Assembly: GCA_021399445.1 (NCBI GenBank)
Contig: JAJTUQ010000004.1
Location: 434,001-498,000, forward strand
From: Xylogone sp. PMI_703
Lineage: Eukaryota > Ascomycota > Leotiomycetes
Length of the DNA stretch: 64,000 nt
Direction of reading: 5' to 3'
Shown here: positions 13,701 to 25,174 of the stretch, in pieces
How the letters are laid out: each line of letters begins with the position of its first letter
Numbering within the stretch: position 1 is the first letter of the stretch
Position numbers and translations under genes: made by a program
Notes under the pieces: model-generated
What the model was told of the DNA's origin: nothing
What the model saw: only the letters and a program-made list of their open reading frames with translations
Database searches by the model: none

Positions 13701-15393
13701 CGCCCTTGCTAAACAAGCCAGAAAACGAGACATTGAGCTTCATCTCTTCTCCGATAGCTCATCAGCGGGATCAACTGAGGTTTTCCTTCATCCGCAGACT
13801 CCCAGTCGTGTACTTCAGGCAGCGATACCTAAAGAGCCATCTACTGCAATCAGCATTGGAGGAGACAAAGAATTGTTTTCCTCTATTGTCGATAATCTAC
13901 CACACTCGTGCAATGTACTCTATATCGATGATATATTGAGCGTTGAAAGCAGGGTTCCTAAAGCAATCGCAGCTCAGGATCTGTCAAAAGTACTGACAGT
14001 GGCATACACACATACTGCCGAGATGAACGGCACAGCTGCTACTTCAATTGCGGCCAACCTAGTGAGCCTAGAAGACATATCTGGTAGATTTACGACGAAT
14101 TTGTCTCTTGCAAAAAGGCTGGATGTCTTAAACTGGACAACAGGTAGGATTCCAGTCACAATAACGCCAGTTGGAGGAACGGGTCTTTTTTCACCGAATG
14201 TCACTTATTGGCTGGTTGGTCTAAGACGTACGTATACCATGCGTCTGTGTGAATGGATGGTAGAGAATGGAGCCAAATACTTTGTTCTCCTAAGTAGCCT
14301 ACCATGTAAAGCTACTCAAATCAACTATCTCCGTGATGGTGGTGCGGTAATAGAACATGGCGAGATGTAGGTAGCTTTCTTTTTCTTTTAACACGAGCTG
14401 ACAATTCTAGACATAAACTCGACTTCGAAGCACTACAGGACTTATACAGCAAAATCAAACAAAATTCTTTCCCGCAAGTTGGTGGTATTATTCAAGCCTC
14501 TGCTATTTTGCCGGGACCCAATGAGATCACATCTGACCCTATTAAAATGGACTTGTTCTCAATCAATATAAACCGCGCACTGAACGAGATGTTCAGAAAT
14601 ACTCCTCTAGATTTTTACGTCGTCATCTCTCATTTGACGGCTGTCACTAGAGAGTCGACTTATCTAGTTGCTAGTATGTTTAGCAACGGTATGGTACGGG
14701 AAAGGCGAGCGCGTGGTTTGGCAGCATCTGTGCTAAATATTGCGGATGTCCTTTTCCGTGAAAACTACCCAGAGCAGCAGACAGTTTCTACTGAAACTGA
14801 TCAGTCGATCACCGAAGAAGAATTCTTTGACGCTCTTATTGAAACGATTGTAGCTGGATCGCCTCTTACCTCTAACTATGAGTGCACAGCTGGGATAGCT
14901 TTCATAGACAAAAACAGTCCTGCTGAGTCTGTGTGGGCTTCAGATCCAAAATTCAGCCACCTAGTCCGTTTAGATGAGAAGACAGCATCAGCAGAAGAGG
15001 AATCTGAAGAGAAGTCGATAGCAACTGGCTATACTCTAAAGGCACAGCTCGCAAAAGCCGCAAATCCTAAAGAAGCGATGGAAATAGCGACAGGTAATAT
15101 TGCTGCTCAAAACATTTCAAGGTCGATGCTAATACGTGATATTTATAGATGCCTTTATTATCAAATTACGAGGGACACTTCACATGACATCAAAAACTGA
15201 TAGTAACAGGTCAATTCTAGCATACAGCTGTGATAGTTTAGGAATTGATTCCCTAGTGGCAATTGAAATCCAAAGTTGGTTTCAAGATGAGCTAAGTGTG
15301 CTAGTCCCCGTTCTTGAAATCTTGAATGGGACCACGTTGGAAGCGTTGTTCAAGCGTGTCTGGGAACTCAATCCGACAACGGTCTCAAATTAA
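7744..15393 (+). CDS. highly reducing type I polyketide synthase, KS-AT-DH-MT-KR(degenerate)-ACP
   Basis: Iterative PKS, proposed exons 7744-11805, 11879-12074, 12125-14366, 14411-15135, 15221-15393 (2465 aa). KS: DTACSAS with Cys174, His315 in EAHGTGT and His375 all present. AT: GHSGGE, Ser657. DH: His985 in HSIRGQVIFP and Asp1157 in DAALQ. C-methyltransferase: LEIGAGTGG near 1418. No enoyl reductase; the region between MT and KR looks like the structural pseudo-KR. The KR (about 2110-2310) is degenerate: the TGGLG nucleotide loop reads RRTYT and the Ser and Gln-Ala-Asn-Tyr segments are altered. ACP: LGIDSL, Ser2419. The 12075 and 14367 introns are well supported; the 11806-11878 and 15136-15220 borders are my best fit. 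The layout resembles LovB-type synthases that use a separate ER. Two cluster motif sites lie upstream. Confidence 0.88.
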
Positions 15394-16134
15394 TCTATAG
15401 TGGTTCCGGAGACAGTAAACGGTTAAAAGTGATCAAACTGTTATAATGGATGATATGTATTTCGATTCAATATATTGTAGCGTTGGACTATTATAAGCAG
15501 CCAAGAAGTGAATTGATCTAATCATACATTAACTAGTTTCTTATTTATATATGTTTAAGCTATGGTACTTCTCAAGTAACAAAAACGCATATATTGTAAG
15601 TTTTAACTCGATCAAGCCAGTCCCTTAGTTAAGCCAAAAAATATTATCTCAAATCAAGCAAACCTGCCCTTGAAACTTCCCAAGAATTATGTATTATTTT
15701 AACTTTTTACTCGTAAATTTATACCCTATATAATTAATTATATACGTAGTATTGATTTTGGAATTATTCGATTGATATCGCACAGGTCAGACTACTACAC
15801 ATTATATTGTGTAGTACATAGACTCTAGTCTTGATAAAATAAATCTAGGAAACCTCTTCACCTATCTTGCTATTGGCTCGGTAAGTTACGACCTACTACA
15901 ATCAATCATATAGGGATATCTATGGTACTCGCCGGTGGGTGCTAAAGTTGAATGGAGAGCTGAACATTTCAATATATATTTTAGTCCATTTAAGATCAAT
16001 AATAACTTTTTCTAATAATGCTAGATAGCCTTTTTAGATTCTGATAAACATAAAATATGAATAAATATCATTCGCTTGCATAATCTTTTGGTGAAAATAT
16101 CAAGCAAGTGGGAATATGGCGCACTTAGATACCC
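15394..16134. other. AT-rich spacer between convergent genes
   Basis: The PKS and the NRPS-like reductase converge here, so this should be 3' UTR and terminator sequence. A short hairpin (ACTACACA/TGTGTAGT, about 15793-15814) is visible. No gene seen. Confidence 0.6.
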
Positions 16135-19100
16135 CTACCGCTTCAGGAAACCTATTCTTTTCCAATAATTTATACAAGCTATGATATTAGCTTCAGAAAC
16201 AATATCTGCATTACGTAAGGTCCGCGAACAACGGCGCGAGAGACTTGTATCCATGATGACATTACCACTTGCCATATGCTCAAAGTCATTTTGGAAGAAT
16301 TCGAGCAGTTGATAAGCAGGATTGTCGGCATTAATTCCATCTCCAAGGGAGATCACTCTTTGAATCCATTCCTTATAACTTATAAATTTAGAGTCTTGAA
16401 GACCAATGCTAGATGCTAGTATAATTGACACATCATGCCAAGATTGTCGGACAGGGTTCTCAAGATGGAGTATTGGGCTGCTAGGAAGTTTCGCAGAAAG
16501 GAGGATATCAGAGAGAACCTCAGCTGTGGTATCAACCGGCAGCCAGGAACAAGTCTATATACTGTTAGAACTAGAATAGCTAAACTCCAGTAGCACTTAC
16601 CCCTTTCAAATAAGGAAATGCGCCTACTCTCTGAGAGGACTTTACTAGAGCAGCTATATGCTCTGTGGTACTCCAGAATCCTGTTTTTCGGGCGGCAGAC
16701 ATCTGCCCTATGCGGACTGCGACTGTCTCAAGCTCTTCTGGAAATGACGATGCAGCCAACTCGACTATATTCTCGCAGACCAATTTAGCCTGGCCGTAAC
16801 CAAAAGAGTTGGTAGACTGGCCATTGTCAAGAGACACCTCTGGAATTACTCGAGTACCATAAACAGCTTGATATCTACCGACGACAGCAATGGAAGAGAG
16901 GAAGACAAGCCGAGTGCGTCTAGCTTTGCTAGTCTTATACGTGTCTCTTGCGAGTTGAATTAAGTTCTGGACTATCTTGAACTGCCCTTGGAATGATTCT
17001 AGAGTCCAGCTGAAATTCAGTGGCCATGCGTTATGTATAATATGAGTTAGCTGGCCACTGATGCGCACATAATCTTCGCCAGATAAGCCTAGCTTATCAC
17101 CGCCAAAATCTGTTTCGATAACTTCAATTTTTGACCAGTTATTGTCAGAGAATAAAATATCTCTTGATACAATCGACTGTCTCTGTCTACTATAAGGGTC
17201 CGATACCCCATTGCGTTTAGAAAGTCGATTCAGACAAATAATGCGAGTAACACTGGGAAGAGATGTAAGGTGAGCTAGAAGGTGGCTACCTAAGCTTCCA
17301 GTGGCACCAGTGATAAGGACTACAGCGGGAGATTCCAGAGGGGATCTGTCATGATGTGAAATATAGGGAGAATACTGCTTCAGATAGCTCTCAAGTAGTT
17401 CGGAAGTACTCTTTCCAGCATTACCGTCTCTTAAAGAGCGGACAAGGTGGCTAATTGAAGGGTTCCGGTAAACAAAATCGCGAGGAATGATCTCACTCGC
17501 TGGCTTATCGCCGTCTTTAGCTTTGGGTAATGAAGAGACAATGAGTCGTCGTAGACGCAGTGCTTGAAGAGAATCCATTCCCAGCTCGAAAAAGTCGTCA
17601 CTGGTGCTGAGGGTCTTGTCCGGTGGAGCAAAACCTAATCCATCCTTGATGAGAAGTTTGAGATCCTGTTCAAGGCTATCCATTCTCAGCTGTATCGAAG
17701 ACTGTCCGCTGGCCTCTTCCAGAAGTCGATAAACCTGTTCAATATCCGTTGCAAGGGCGGCATAAACCTCCTTCCGTTTGATGGATCCTTTGTCAGAGCG
17801 TGGCAGAGAGCGACCGGGGGGAATAACTATGACTGCAGCCGGCGAGGATACACGCGCATGAGCATCCATCTGCTGATTTGCTTTTTGAATCACGGCCCAA
17901 AAGGTATGTCGGAGGCTCTCTTCATCTTGCGAAGAGGCGTATGGGGTAGGCTCAACAATAACACCAATCTCAAATTGATTCTCACCAAAGACTACGGCTG
18001 TTTTGACTTCCGAGCTGTTCTCCAACATGGCTTCCAATATCTGTGGGTTCACCTTCTCTCCTGTGGCTAGGATCACGACATCATCCTTGCGGCCGACATT
18101 AGCAAAATCGACACCAGGATTTTCTGGATCTTCAACCAGTGAATCCTGGATCTCAAATGGAGCGTTCCAACCAAACGGATGTGCAGTGAGGGAGAATTGG
18201 CGCCCTTGATCTGAGGATTTGACCTCGGTCAGAACCAAATCCATATCCTTTCGCAGACGGAAGTATCGCCAGTTATAACCCTTCTGAGGAATAAATATTG
18301 GGCTGATTGGTCCAACCTCTGTTGCTCCGTAATGATTGAGCAATTTCACGCCGTCCTTTGCGAGAGCATCTCCAACAGCAACCTTTAGTGGCCCGCCACC
18401 GAAGGCAACGTAGTTTAGTTGTGAGAGTACAAATGAGCCGTTCCCATCAGTTGAGGTTGCAATATCCTCTAATATAGAAGGTACAGTCATTAATGACCTA
18501 GCCCCAACCATCTGGATCAAGTCAACAGTAGAAATAGCGTTTGGCACAATGTCCGACGGAGGGAGGCAGAATGCCTGCCCGGCACCGAGGGAAAGTCCAA
18601 GCGTAATAAGTCCGTAACCCTAAATCGCGACATATTAGCTAGCTGGATAGTAGAACTTAGTTGGATGCCGTACATGGTAAAGTGGAAGGGTAGACAATGT
18701 CAGAGCTTGCGCTTCTTCTGGGGACCTGAACAGATGAGCTCGAGTGAAGCATAGAAGGTACCTGTGAGCCTGATATATGGGCTTTGGCAGACCTGTACTA
18801 CCCGAGGAATGTAGAATGATGGCATTTCTATCCGTATCCGTCGTATAGTGATGCGGAGAACCGATGATACCGTCTAGCCGCTCCTTTTGACTCAAGCTGA
18901 GGAGCTCCTGAAATTGTGCTATTTGGTAGACAGGGAGTCCCGTATCCGCCTGCGCTACAAACCTGTGCTGCCTCTTTGAAGTAATGATAACCACGGCTGA
19001 TGTAGATGTCACAAGATGGTGAAAGGCAACAGGGCTAAGACGAGCGGATAGAAGCACGACTGGCACACCGAGGTGCAAGAGTGCAAACAGGTACAATACG

Positions 19101-19438
19101 ATGTTAAGGTCACTTTCCACAAAGAGGGCAACTGGGCGACCTTTCACTATCTTCTCACCCTCGCTTCTTGGTAGTTCAATCTCCGTAATGTGAGACACAA
19201 GCCATTTTGAGCAATGCAAAATAGCTTGCTTGAGATCATCGTAGGATACCCTCACCAAGTCGTAAGTGTTACCAGCGTGTTTGAGGGCCTGAATACAGAA
19301 GAGGTGATTGGCATTATGCCTTGAATTGAATTCGATAAGCTCAGGAAGGGTCCGAACATAATCCTTACCTGGCGCGGTGTTTGTGATATCAATGTTTGCA
19401 ACCCTGAAATCGCCTTCAGGAGGCAGAATAGAGCTCAT
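16135..19438 (-). CDS. NRPS-like adenylation-thiolation-reductase enzyme (carboxylic acid reductase type)
   Basis: Three exons on the minus strand: 19438-18674, 18619-16601, 16554-16135 (1067 aa). The frame continues to a TTG at 19462 but the first ATG is 19438. A domain: SSGSTGLPKP (P-loop-like A3) and NHYGATEVGP (A5). T domain: DDFFELGMDSLQALRLRR, with the phosphopantetheine serine. R domain: GATGSLGSHLL NADPH-binding motif and a YGQAK catalytic Tyr/Lys. No condensation domain. Such A-T-R proteins adenylate a carboxylic acid, load it on the T domain and release it as an aldehyde. Known members reduce aromatic acids from non-reducing PKSs (the ilicicolin pathway enzyme StbB, for example), so the NR-PKS at 39.7-47.8 kb is a plausible source of substrate (inference). 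A cluster motif pair lies in its upstream region. Confidence 0.87.
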
Positions 19439-20182
19439 GGCAGCTAGAGAAGAGTAGATCAAGCGTGATTGTATAAGTAGATGGAGATCATGAATATGGA
19501 TGTACTTTTATCTCTCAAGCGCCAGCCGCTATCGTTAAAAGATTTATAATCTCAGGATAATTTTATATATCAAAATAAAATGCTAAATAATTTTCTAGAT
19601 AATATTTTTGATTGAAAAATTGGATATAAAAAATATCGCGAACCAATTGACTCGGGTCCTACGTCTTGGCAAGATCCGAGTTCAACGGGAAACATGGTAT
19701 CCGCAAGAAGACTATTCTTAGTTCTGTTATAGAACTCGGTTCCAGTTAGCAACCCGAACAACCCATTATTGGTTTAGCTATACATGACAAGCATTGGAAG
19801 GAAATTAGGAGAGTAGCAATTTTCTATGGATGTTTATAGTTCTATAGTTAGATACCTTGTTTCCGTACAATAATGCGTAAACCAATCATAGGACCAGTTA
19901 GATATATATAATGTCTGCTAGCAACATCTAGGCAATGCTTGCGTACATGCTCGTACGATTTTATAAGCACTAAGAAGCATCTCTGATCGAGAGACGACCG
20001 GCTGCTATTTAACGCATTAGTTTGTCAAGGTCTCTCTATAAGACATTTAAATGTGAAATGGTCAACAAAAGCCACAATCAGCTGCCAAGAGGTAAGGCCT
20101 AAGCCGGGTCCGGCTCCATACTCTAGAGATAAAACCTCTCTACTATGCGCTTTCTTGGGCTGAAACTAAGCCAATTTTCATC
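19439..20182. other. divergent promoter region, NRPS-like enzyme and 2OG oxygenase
   Basis: 744 bp with AT-rich flanks and three cluster motif sites (19649-19743, listed separately). No gene. Confidence 0.65.
19649..19743. promoter_or_regulatory. three cluster motif sites in a bidirectional promoter
   Basis: GACTCGGGTCC at 19649-19659, inverted GATCCGAGTT at 19673-19682, and GAACTCGGTTCC at 19732-19743. They lie 211 bp from the NRPS-like start and 440 bp from the oxygenase start, so could serve both. Confidence 0.6.
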
Positions 20183-21265
20183 ATGGTATTCAAGATCGTG
20201 CGGTCTACTTTCTGGCGCAGGCCGCCCATGACGCTCTCTAACAAGTCTGTTGCCCGGCGAGCTTTTCATCTCAGCCCCACCCGCGCCGCTGGGTCAGTAC
20301 CTACCATCGATATTGGCCCCTTCCTCACTTCACCCAGCTCGCCCGAATCTCAGGCCATCATCTCCCAGGTGGCCGAGGCCTGCCAGAATACGGGCTTCTT
20401 TCAGATCATCAACCATGGGATTACACCGTTCTTACAACAAGCCACCTTCGCTGCTGCACGCCGTTTCTTTGCGCTTCCCTTCGACGCTAAGAGCCCCCTT
20501 GATGCCAAAAATAATGTTGGCATGCGTGGCTACGATGTTCTAGCCTCCCAAAGCTACGATGCTGGTCTTCTCCCTGACCTCAAGGAAGGTTACTACACGG
20601 GCATTGATGTTCCTCCTAATGATCCTGCTGTCCTCGCACGCCGCTTCTTCCAGGGCCCCAACGTCTGGCCTGACCCCAAGCTCTTGGCTCCTCATGAGTT
20701 CCGCGAACCCGCTGAGGCTTACCACAGGGCGATGATAAGTCTGTCCCGGACAATTATGCAGATTATCGGCCGCACTCTGAACTATGGTCCACGTGTCTTT
20801 GAAGTCTTCGATGCATTTGTTCAGAACCCAGTTTCTCCGCTACGCTTTCTGCACTACCCTCCCGGGAGAGCACTTGGTGCTACAGGCGGTGATGTTAAGC
20901 CGCAGTTTGGATCAAGTCCTCACACGGACTTTGGCGCCATCACGCTGTTGCTTCAGGACGAGCATGAGGGCCTACAAGTGCAAGACGACGAAGGTAACTG
21001 GATTAGCGTACCACCGAGGCCGGATGCGTATGTGGTGAATGTAGGCGATATGTTAAGTATGTGGACGGGGTATCGTTATAAGAGCAGTGTTCACCGCGTG
21101 ATTAACGAGGGTGGAACCGATCGCTATAGCATCGTCTTCTTCCTTGATGGAAATCTAGATTGTCCGCTGTCCCCACTAGATGGGAGTCCGCCCGAGGGTG
21201 GAAAATCTATCACGGTTGAGGATCATATGTTGAAGAGAATCACGGAGTCGTATGCTAAGAAATAG
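20183..21265 (+). CDS. 2-oxoglutarate/Fe(II)-dependent dioxygenase (isopenicillin N synthase-like fold)
   Basis: Single exon, 360 aa. Iron ligands are visible as His247-x-Asp249 (SPHTDFG) and His304 (SVHRVIN); the 2-oxoglutarate-binding Arg314-x-Ser316 (RYS) follows. The N-terminal DIGPF and GFFQIINHGI segments are typical of the family's N domain. The family does hydroxylation, desaturation or ring closure; the substrate here is unknown. Oddities: the first 35 residues are Arg/Ser-rich with no acids (RRAFHLSPTRAA), like a mitochondrial presequence, and the gene is intronless and visibly more GC-rich than its neighbours. An internal ATG at codon 16 is an alternative start. It is divergent from the NRPS-like gene with shared motif sites. 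Confidence 0.88.
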   Translation: MVFKIVRSTFWRRPPMTLSNKSVARRAFHLSPTRAAGSVPTIDIGPFLTSPSSPESQAIISQVAEACQNTGFFQIINHGITPFLQQATFAAARRFFALPFDAKSPLDAKNNVGMRGYDVLASQSYDAGLLPDLKEGYYTGIDVPPNDPAVLARRFFQGPNVWPDPKLLAPHEFREPAEAYHRAMISLSRTIMQIIGRTLNYGPRVFEVFDAFVQNPVSPLRFLHYPPGRALGATGGDVKPQFGSSPHTDFGAITLLLQDEHEGLQVQDDEGNWISVPPRPDAYVVNVGDMLSMWTGYRYKSSVHRVINEGGTDRYSIVFFLDGNLDCPLSPLDGSPPEGGKSITVEDHMLKRITESYAKK

Positions 21266-21660
21266 TTCAAGAATTTAGGAGTAATGTTGCTATAATATCT
21301 GTAGCGGATTGTAAAAACAGAAATATAAAATGAAATCATTTCTATAGCTAGCTTTGGCGTAGAGTTGATCAGAGATGTCTTGAGATATGAATAATGATAT
21401 CAATTCTCGAATATGATTTGGAGTAGATCAAGTCCCGTACAGTGTTAAAGAATAGAGGGTCAATAAGAAGGGACAGAACATATCGTCTCTTGCCAGGAGA
21501 AGTGCCAATACCAAGTCAGTATTACGGCCTTATCGGAAAGTTACGCAATCCATGTCACACATGTTATTTCAATTATTGCTAAGTGAGAAATTTTTCAGTA
21601 ATCTTGCGTATTGCAAATATTTAGGATTAATCTTTTAAATTCGGTTCTCTCATGAGATTT
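21266..21660. other. spacer between convergent genes
   Basis: 395 bp of AT-rich sequence between the oxygenase and MDR gene ends. Nothing else seen. Confidence 0.6.
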
Positions 21661-22827
21661 TCAAGGCACAAGCACTACTACTTTTGCTCCACCCTCAAAC
21701 TCCATGAACTGATGGGCCTGGACGATATCCTCCATCTCAAATGTTTTAATAGGTAACTTTACCTTGCCATCTTCAAGTAGCTTTGCAATATAATCAAGTG
21801 GCGTTGCTAGCAAATCTGCGCTAGTCCCACCGTACGTCGTAAGGTAACGGCCCTTGGGGATTATCATATTTGGAGTGAAAGAATCCAATACCCATTTACC
21901 ACCTGCAATACCGGTCATACACACAATACCACCGACCTTGAGAGTTTTAAGTGAGTCCGCCATTGTAATGACGCCAACAAGTTCCAGTACTTTGTCAACA
22001 CCTTCAGGGTATTTGCCATGGATCTCATCAGCAATAGAACCAGTGTCAATAATAACATCATCAACACCTTGTTCTCGTAAGAAAGCCTCTCTATCAGCCT
22101 TACGAGTAGTAGATATAACAAATGCACCGTGATTTTTAGCTAAAGCTGCCGCAGCAAGCCCAATAGTTGTAGTGCCACCGCGAATGAGAAGACGATCACC
22201 AGACTGGAGTTTCAAAGGGCCAAACAAGCTTCCCCAGGCTGTTTGCATTGTTTCTGGAAGAGCACCTAGTACGCTCCATGGTAAAGTAGTATTGACTGGT
22301 TTGACTTGCGTGGCTTTAACACAGGTAAATTCAGCATATCCACCATCGTACATCCGGCCCATATCGCCCATAGCTGTTATCACTGTCTGGCCCTTGGTGA
22401 ATTCATTGGAAGGCGCCTCCTCCACAACCCCAGTGGCCTCGATTCCGAGGATACGGGGAAAGACCACACCAGGAGAGTGGCCCTGTCTAGTGAACATCTC
22501 GGCTCTGTTGAGACCAAAAGCCTTGACTCGAATTAAGACTTCCCCAGCTTCGGGCACCGGCCTAGGGTAGTTGTGATGGAATTTCAGCACCTCCGGCCCG
22601 CCCTTCTCGTGAACCACAATAGCGCGCATGGTACCGTTAACCACTCGGGCAGACATGCTGTGATCAATAGAAGAGGCTGATGAGAACAGGGATCCACAAA
22701 GCGGCTCTAGAAGGAAATACAAATTGTATGCGAGGAAAGGCCCGACGAGTACGGCGAGTATAGCTACGAGGAGAGAGAGCGTCAGCAACCGATTTGAATC
22801 TGGGGTAGCGCGGGTGTTGGAGGGCAT
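21661..22827 (-). CDS. membrane-anchored MDR-family oxidoreductase (quinone oxidoreductase-like)
   Basis: 388 aa, single exon. Medium-chain dehydrogenase/reductase: GroES-like N domain (GLNRAEMFTRQG, PRILGIEATGVV), then a Rossmann domain with LLIRGGTTTIGLAAA. No zinc-binding cysteine pattern is evident, so an NADPH-dependent enoyl or quinone reductase is more likely than a zinc alcohol dehydrogenase. Unusual feature: about 60 extra N-terminal residues containing a strong hydrophobic stretch (about residues 14-36), predicting a membrane anchor or signal-anchor. It might supply enoyl reduction to the ER-less PKS, but trans-acting ERs of the LovC type are soluble, so this is speculative. One cluster motif site lies 104 bp upstream. 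Confidence 0.82.
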   Translation of the reverse strand: MPSNTRATPDSNRLLTLSLLVAILAVLVGPFLAYNLYFLLEPLCGSLFSSASSIDHSMSARVVNGTMRAIVVHEKGGPEVLKFHHNYPRPVPEAGEVLIRVKAFGLNRAEMFTRQGHSPGVVFPRILGIEATGVVEEAPSNEFTKGQTVITAMGDMGRMYDGGYAEFTCVKATQVKPVNTTLPWSVLGALPETMQTAWGSLFGPLKLQSGDRLLIRGGTTTIGLAAAALAKNHGAFVISTTRKADREAFLREQGVDDVIIDTGSIADEIHGKYPEGVDKVLELVGVITMADSLKTLKVGGIVCMTGIAGGKWVLDSFTPNMIIPKGRYLTTYGGTSADLLATPLDYIAKLLEDGKVKLPIKTFEMEDIVQAHQFMEFEGGAKVVVLVP

Positions 22828-22930
22828 GTTTTCTCTGCCTCACCCTCGCAAAGTGGCTTAAGATTTCAAATCAACCTGCGGAAACTCGTCGACAGAGAGA
22901 TAAGGCTCCGTTAGATGCCGAAGACTTTCC

Positions 22931-22941
22931 GGGCCCGAGTC
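22931..22941. promoter_or_regulatory. cluster motif site upstream of MDR gene
   Basis: GGGCCCGAGTC, a full match to GGnCCCGAGT(C/T), 104 bp before the MDR start codon. Confidence 0.55.
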
Positions 22942-24974
22942 AGAATTCACAAGAGACGTAAGATGATACTGACAAGGATGAGCCACCAACAGACTTGTAC
23001 ACGAATCGGCGGTTTTCTAGGGATAAGCAGCTTATGATAGCATTGATACGTATGCGGTTGACCGTCAAAGGCGCAGTGAAGTTTGGGCGCTACGGTGTTG
23101 GAGGGAGAAGATGGTTTCAAAGAAATGAACTGAGGCGGATTACTAAGCAGAGGTGTACGTGTATGCAACAGCACAATAGCGAATCAAAATTTTAATTCTC
23201 TATCTTAAGCCTGAATTATCTACGGATATCAATTTGAGAGAAATCAGAACATTTGTTCAACTGGAAACTTAAAAGTCCTACGCTTGCTAGGGTTGAGCGG
23301 CCACACCTTTTACTATCGGGGGTTTCGGGTAGGTGGCTAAATTCAATCGCGTGTGCAATTCTCCCCTCGGAGATGTGTAACAGAGTATTCTGCTGATTCA
23401 CAAACAACGGGTATACAAGTCAGCCAAGCTCTAAATACTCCCTGGGGGCGCTTATAACAGAGGAAGTTACGGTAAATCCTTGTCTGCTCTTATATAAATT
23501 TCCGCTTGATACTGTGGCTACGCCCCACCACCGATAATACGTCACGTATTACACGTACGTATTGATATGGTGGTTGGTAGCTGAATGGTGTATTGAAGTG
23601 GTGGTGGAGGAGAGAGTGTATATGCTCCCTCCCACCTTCGCTACGACTACCTATTTGGGACTAGTGTACATATTGCCGGGAGAGTGGCCTTTGCGTGCAG
23701 TCACATGACTGCCAACAGATACCTTCAGTATGCTAAGAGAAGAATTTAGAGATATTTGATTAGGTATTTATATTTTTTTATTTGTACTATTTAAGCGTAA
23801 ATTTCAATAAATAGCATAATAATATTTATTAAAAATAATAATTTTATAGGTTTATATAAATACAATACTTTCTTCTAAATTATAATGATGATTCTAAGAA
23901 TAAATAATTTAATATAATAAAATTGATAATTATATTGTAGTTTTGTTTATTTTTGAATAAAAGTATTAAACGATTATTTATATTGTATAAAAGGTTTCAT
24001 GAAGCTAAACCCTTAGAAGTTATTCAACTTACATCTTCACGTATAACAGACTATCAGACTACATCTTAAGTTAATCAATTATTAAGATCATTAATTAGAT
24101 TTCTAGCCTTATTTTGTTATTAAGCCATTAGAGCGTACAACGTTACATTTTCAGGTACACTATGCTGAGATATCCCAGGCTATATAACTACGAAATGCTG
24201 ATCATATCCAAGCAAAGTAAAAATATATTACCTCATGGTTAAGTGGAAGATAAGGATGCCAACAGAGTTAAGGTTACCTTTAGGGTATAACAGCTTGGGC
24301 ACTGTAGCGTTAAACTGCCTCTAACGAGATCACAACAATGCCCATCGTATATCTAAAGTTATTCCCTCTCTAAATATGCTCTGCTTTAGTTGGGCTCATT
24401 TCTGTTCCTGCAATCTGATTCCTTTTACATCAGCTATGTAAGGTGTCGGACTTTGTACCATGTGAAAGCGTAACTGTTGGATCCTTTATAACAACCAATT
24501 GAAGCTGCCAATTATATAAGATCTAATCAGTGTTGGTTGTAATGATAAACTCGTATTTATGCTTCACAAAGGAAGGAGATATCAATTTCCTCTATAAATA
24601 TAACCTCGAAGAAAACGAAGTTTTTCCTATCCTCACAGACGTTATCGAAATCCTCCCCTAATTGTGAAAATCATCGTAGTTTAGATTCCCACAAAAATTG
24701 TAACAATCAAGGCAGGGGTGGTGATATTATCATGCATGCCCTACACCATTTTATTTGGCGACTTTCGAGTTCCCTGCGGCTTGCTTTTCCAGGTAAGTGG
24801 CACACACCACACATGTGGAGAATATCTAGACAATAGAGTCCGGAGATAGACATAACAACGGGTATGAACAAGCTCTACATTACCTGTACCTCGTTCTTTC
24901 CGTTATTCTGTCATAGGAAAATAGAATCAATCTCACGTTTCTCTTCTATTAGCCAATTAAATCCGCAGCTACTT

Positions 24975-25018
24975 ACTCGGGTCCAATGTCTAATGTAGAT
25001 GGTTGGCCACTCGGGCCC
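24975..25018. promoter_or_regulatory. two direct cluster motif sites upstream of PKS2
   Basis: ACTCGGGTCC at 24975-24984 and ACTCGGGCCC at 25009-25018, same orientation, 34 nt start to start, ending 157 bp before the PKS2 start. A promoter kept for a truncated PKS is notable. Confidence 0.6.
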
Positions 25019-25174
25019 CATGCGCCAAGGGCAAGAAGTTTCCATAGCAGATCTCTTGTAATGGGCTTTTAGATACCTTGTATTTTGGCATACGCAATGT
25101 CCATAGAGCTGCTATGACTATCAACTACCTCCTATCATTCCATTAACCATCTCAAAATCTACCCAGCCCATACC

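Larger units (their letters stand above)
22828..25174. other. gene-free region upstream of PKS2, AT-rich core
   Basis: 2.35 kb between divergent genes. Contains the MDR motif site (22931), an imperfect hairpin near 23528-23576 (CCACCACCGATAATACGT against ACGTATTGATATGGTGG), a very AT-rich block at about 23740-24000, and two motif sites before PKS2. No gene seen. Confidence 0.6.

Noticed and set aside
19439..19462. Start of the NRPS-like gene at 19462
   Set aside because: That codon is TTG on the minus strand; the ATG at 19438 is the first usable start.
23528..23576. CCACC...GGTGG hairpin as a mobile element or terminator
   Set aside because: Imperfect, no flanking duplication and not adjacent to a gene end.
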